DNA from: Asticcacaulis currens
GTDB taxonomy: Bacteria > Pseudomonadota > Alphaproteobacteria > Caulobacterales > Caulobacteraceae
NCBI RefSeq assembly: GCF_028550395.1
Contig: NZ_JAQQKW010000001.1
Coordinates: forward strand, 124,001-188,000
Length of the DNA stretch: 64,000 nt
Direction: 5' to 3'
The first letter of the stretch is position 1. Every line of letters begins with the position of its first letter. Shown here one piece after another: positions 62,390 to 64,000 of this stretch. Both the position numbers and the translations under genes were made by a program. Under the pieces are notes generated by a model, which made no database searches, had not been told where the DNA came from, and saw nothing but the letters and a program-made list of their open reading frames with translations.

Positions 62390-63611
62390 CCTTAAAGCTC
62401 ACATCGCGGTTGACGTAGATGAGGGCCCGATCACCCTGCTGGCGATAGAGGGTGGGCGGCAGGTTTATGCCGGCATCAAGCACCTTCTCAGCCATAGACT
62501 GACCGGTCTGTCCCGATTGGGACCAGACAATTTCACCTTGCTGAGGCTTGCGCGTCACGCCTGAGACCGCGTCCTGCACAAACGATAAAAGGAATGCCGA
62601 ACCCACACGTTGCCACCAATGATTATCAACCTTGCCATCGAGACCGGCCGCACCCAGGCTATCGGTGGCGTCCCCGTCAAAGCGTATACTGACGCCAGAG
62701 GGCGACCGAATGCGGCGCCAGCGAACCAGCAGACGATTTTGGCCTGGGCGGGAGAAGGCCTCGTAATCGCCCAGAACCTCAGTTCCGGCCTCGAGGAGCA
62801 GCACCCTTCCGGTGTCGGAGTAGACGGGGCGCGTGAGGATACAAACCGCCTGGCCTGCCAGTTCGCTGATAAGTCGCACGCTCAAAGCACATTCGATCAG
62901 CCGGCCTTCAGGCAGAAGATAATCGCGGTCGAGGAGCCTTGTCGCCTGCAAGGGCTGCATCGCGTCACTACTCTCAGACCTAATGAGAGGCTCTTTCCGG
63001 GGGCGGACAATTTCAACATCGGATGCCGCACCCTCAGGCCTAGAGCTCGGAATAAACAAAGACGTCGCCTCTTTTACCCTCGGCGTGCTCTGAGATTTGT
63101 CTTTTGTTTGGACAGGTCTCAGGGCAGGCGTGCCCATGCCCGCCTCGTACTGCCCGCTGCTCAGGGGCTCAGTAGGCGGGCTATAGGATTGCGATTGCGT
63201 CGCCACGTAAGGTCGCGTGATAACTGTCCCATCCGCACAGATCATGATGACGCCGTCAGGCGTCGAAATGCCGGCGCCATCGGAAGACTTTACGCGAACC
63301 GGTGATGACGCGTCCGGACATGAGGCGGGGGAAGAACCAGCTGCCGCGGGCGGGGACGTATCAAACCGGCGCCCTTTGGCGTTCGCAACCACGGCAGGCT
63401 TTTCCGTTTTACGCTGAGGCGCAGACGCACCCGATGCGTTTAACCACAAGGCGGCCCCTGCCCCCATTGCGAGGGCACAGCCTGAAAGGATGAGCAGATT
63501 GCGGGGCGGGAGTTTGAAGGTAAGCTTTGCGCCCTCTTGCCTGATCAGTGGCGGCCTGTCTTCCAGTTGCATGGGCTCTAGTCTTGGCACATCGAGATCA
63601 TCGTCCGTCAT
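62364..63611 (-). CDS. virB10: Type IV secretion core protein VirB10
   Basis: The frame begins at 63629, but ATG 63609-63611 has AAAGGGGG about 6 nt upstream and gives MTDDDLDVPRLEP (415 residues). The layout is a short cytoplasmic part, one inner-membrane helix (NLLILSGCALAMGAGAALWLNA), a Pro/Ser-rich periplasmic linker with a Cys pair region, and the TrbI/VirB10 beta-barrel domain (LLPEGRLIECALSVRLISELAGQAVCILTRPVYSDTGRVLLLEAGTEVLGDYE). It spans both membranes in the core complex. It overlaps virB9 and virB11. Confidence 0.93.
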   Translation of the reverse strand: MTDDDLDVPRLEPMQLEDRPPLIRQEGAKLTFKLPPRNLLILSGCALAMGAGAALWLNASGASAPQRKTEKPAVVANAKGRRFDTSPPAAAGSSPASCPDASSPVRVKSSDGAGISTPDGVIMICADGTVITRPYVATQSQSYSPPTEPLSSGQYEAGMGTPALRPVQTKDKSQSTPRVKEATSLFIPSSRPEGAASDVEIVRPRKEPLIRSESSDAMQPLQATRLLDRDYLLPEGRLIECALSVRLISELAGQAVCILTRPVYSDTGRVLLLEAGTEVLGDYEAFSRPGQNRLLVRWRRIRSPSGVSIRFDGDATDSLGAAGLDGKVDNHWWQRVGSAFLLSFVQDAVSGVTRKPQQGEIVWSQSGQTGQSMAEKVLDAGINLPPTLYRQQGDRALIYVNRDVSFKDVYRPNAG

Positions 63612-64000
63612 GTCCCGCCCCCTTTTCAATCAGACCAGGTTCGGCGCTCACCCCACAGGCTGGATTTTCTGATCGCGGATCAAACCCCTGATTTTTCACC
63701 TTCACACGGGCGCGACCCAGGCGAATGATGAAGGTGGCTGCCGTCTCGTGAAGGACGACCGTCCCGTTTTCCATCTGCATAACGAGACGCTGCTCTTTGC
63801 TGTCCGAACCGATCTTAAACACCACCGGCAGTTCGCTTCCTGACGCGAAGCGAATACGGGTGAAACATCCATTGTCGGACATCTCGAGAGGTACCAGCGG
63901 CTCGCCGGCCTTGTTGGGTTCAAAGACATAGCGCCGATTGATCACGGGTGAGGACGTCCTCTCAGAGACAGCCTGTGCGCGCGCCTTGTCGTTCGTGACG
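63598..64000 (-). CDS. virB9: Type IV secretion core protein VirB9, 5' part beyond window
   Basis: The reverse strand is open from the right edge to a stop at 63598-63600. The visible 134 residues are the C-terminal domain of VirB9: RRYVFEPNKAGEPLVPLEMSDNGCFTRIRFASGSELPVVFKIG, LVMQMENGTVVLHETAATFIIRLGRARVKVKNQGFDP. This is the beta-sandwich that binds the outer-membrane lipoprotein VirB7 and VirB10. An internal GTG at 63945 gives a shorter frame but is not the real start. Overlaps virB10 by 14 nt. Confidence 0.9.
   Translation of the reverse strand, partial: VTNDKARAQAVSERTSSPVINRRYVFEPNKAGEPLVPLEMSDNGCFTRIRFASGSELPVVFKIGSDSKEQRLVMQMENGTVVLHETAATFIIRLGRARVKVKNQGFDPRSENPACGVSAEPGLIEKGAGHDGR

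Overview
The window looks like part of a large plasmid or integrated conjugative region from an alphaproteobacterium. The exopolysaccharide genes are of the succinoglycan type (ExoA-, ExoY-, ExoP- and ExoQ-like), and a virB9-virB10-virB11-virD4 run sits at the right edge. A Caulobacterales host such as Asticcacaulis is possible, but this is an inference from gene content only. No tRNA, rRNA, replication gene or CRISPR array was seen.

Layout. Positions 1-32412 and 39263-59259 hold one very large exopolysaccharide (EPS) region: 16 glycosyltransferases (one cut by the left edge, one a fresh duplicate), two priming sugar-phosphate transferases, three Wzx-type flippases, one ExoQ-like polymerase, two Wzc/ExoP-type tyrosine autokinases, a Wza-type export protein, an outer-membrane beta-barrel protein, two secreted GH16 glycanases, two nucleotide-sugar dehydrogenases, an NAD-dependent epimerase and a GDP-mannose pyrophosphorylase. 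Together these supply sugar nucleotides, build the repeat unit on undecaprenyl phosphate, flip, polymerise, export and trim a polysaccharide. Three closely related PPP-type phosphatases lie towards the two ends (2875, 3886, 53030), and two VanZ-like membrane proteins (14748, 53983) are scattered inside.

Embedded at 32491-39004 is an unrelated system: a lasso peptide (RiPP) cluster. It has a 53-residue precursor (33664-33825), a PqqD-like leader-binding protein B1, a transglutaminase-like leader peptidase B2, an asparagine-synthetase-like cyclase C, an HPr-kinase-like protein, an ABC exporter and a divergent nucleotidyltransferase. The predicted core has an Ala1-Asp9 macrolactam ring and a C-terminal serine. 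Kinase plus nucleotidyltransferase suggest that this serine is phosphorylated and then further modified, as known for paeninodin-type lasso peptides. This is the most interesting content of the window.

The region has been heavily reworked. A 1402-bp direct repeat (13107-14508 and 16911-18312) duplicates a glycosyltransferase gene and its promoter. An IS3-family element sits inside a decayed IS630 element (46278-48598). An intact IS407-type IS3 element has 52-bp perfect inverted repeats (54685-56023). A broken IS5 element cut by an IS66 end (57379-58098) lies next to manC. Positions 59433-64000 carry the type IV secretion genes on the minus strand, which suggests that the EPS and lasso genes travel on a transferable replicon.
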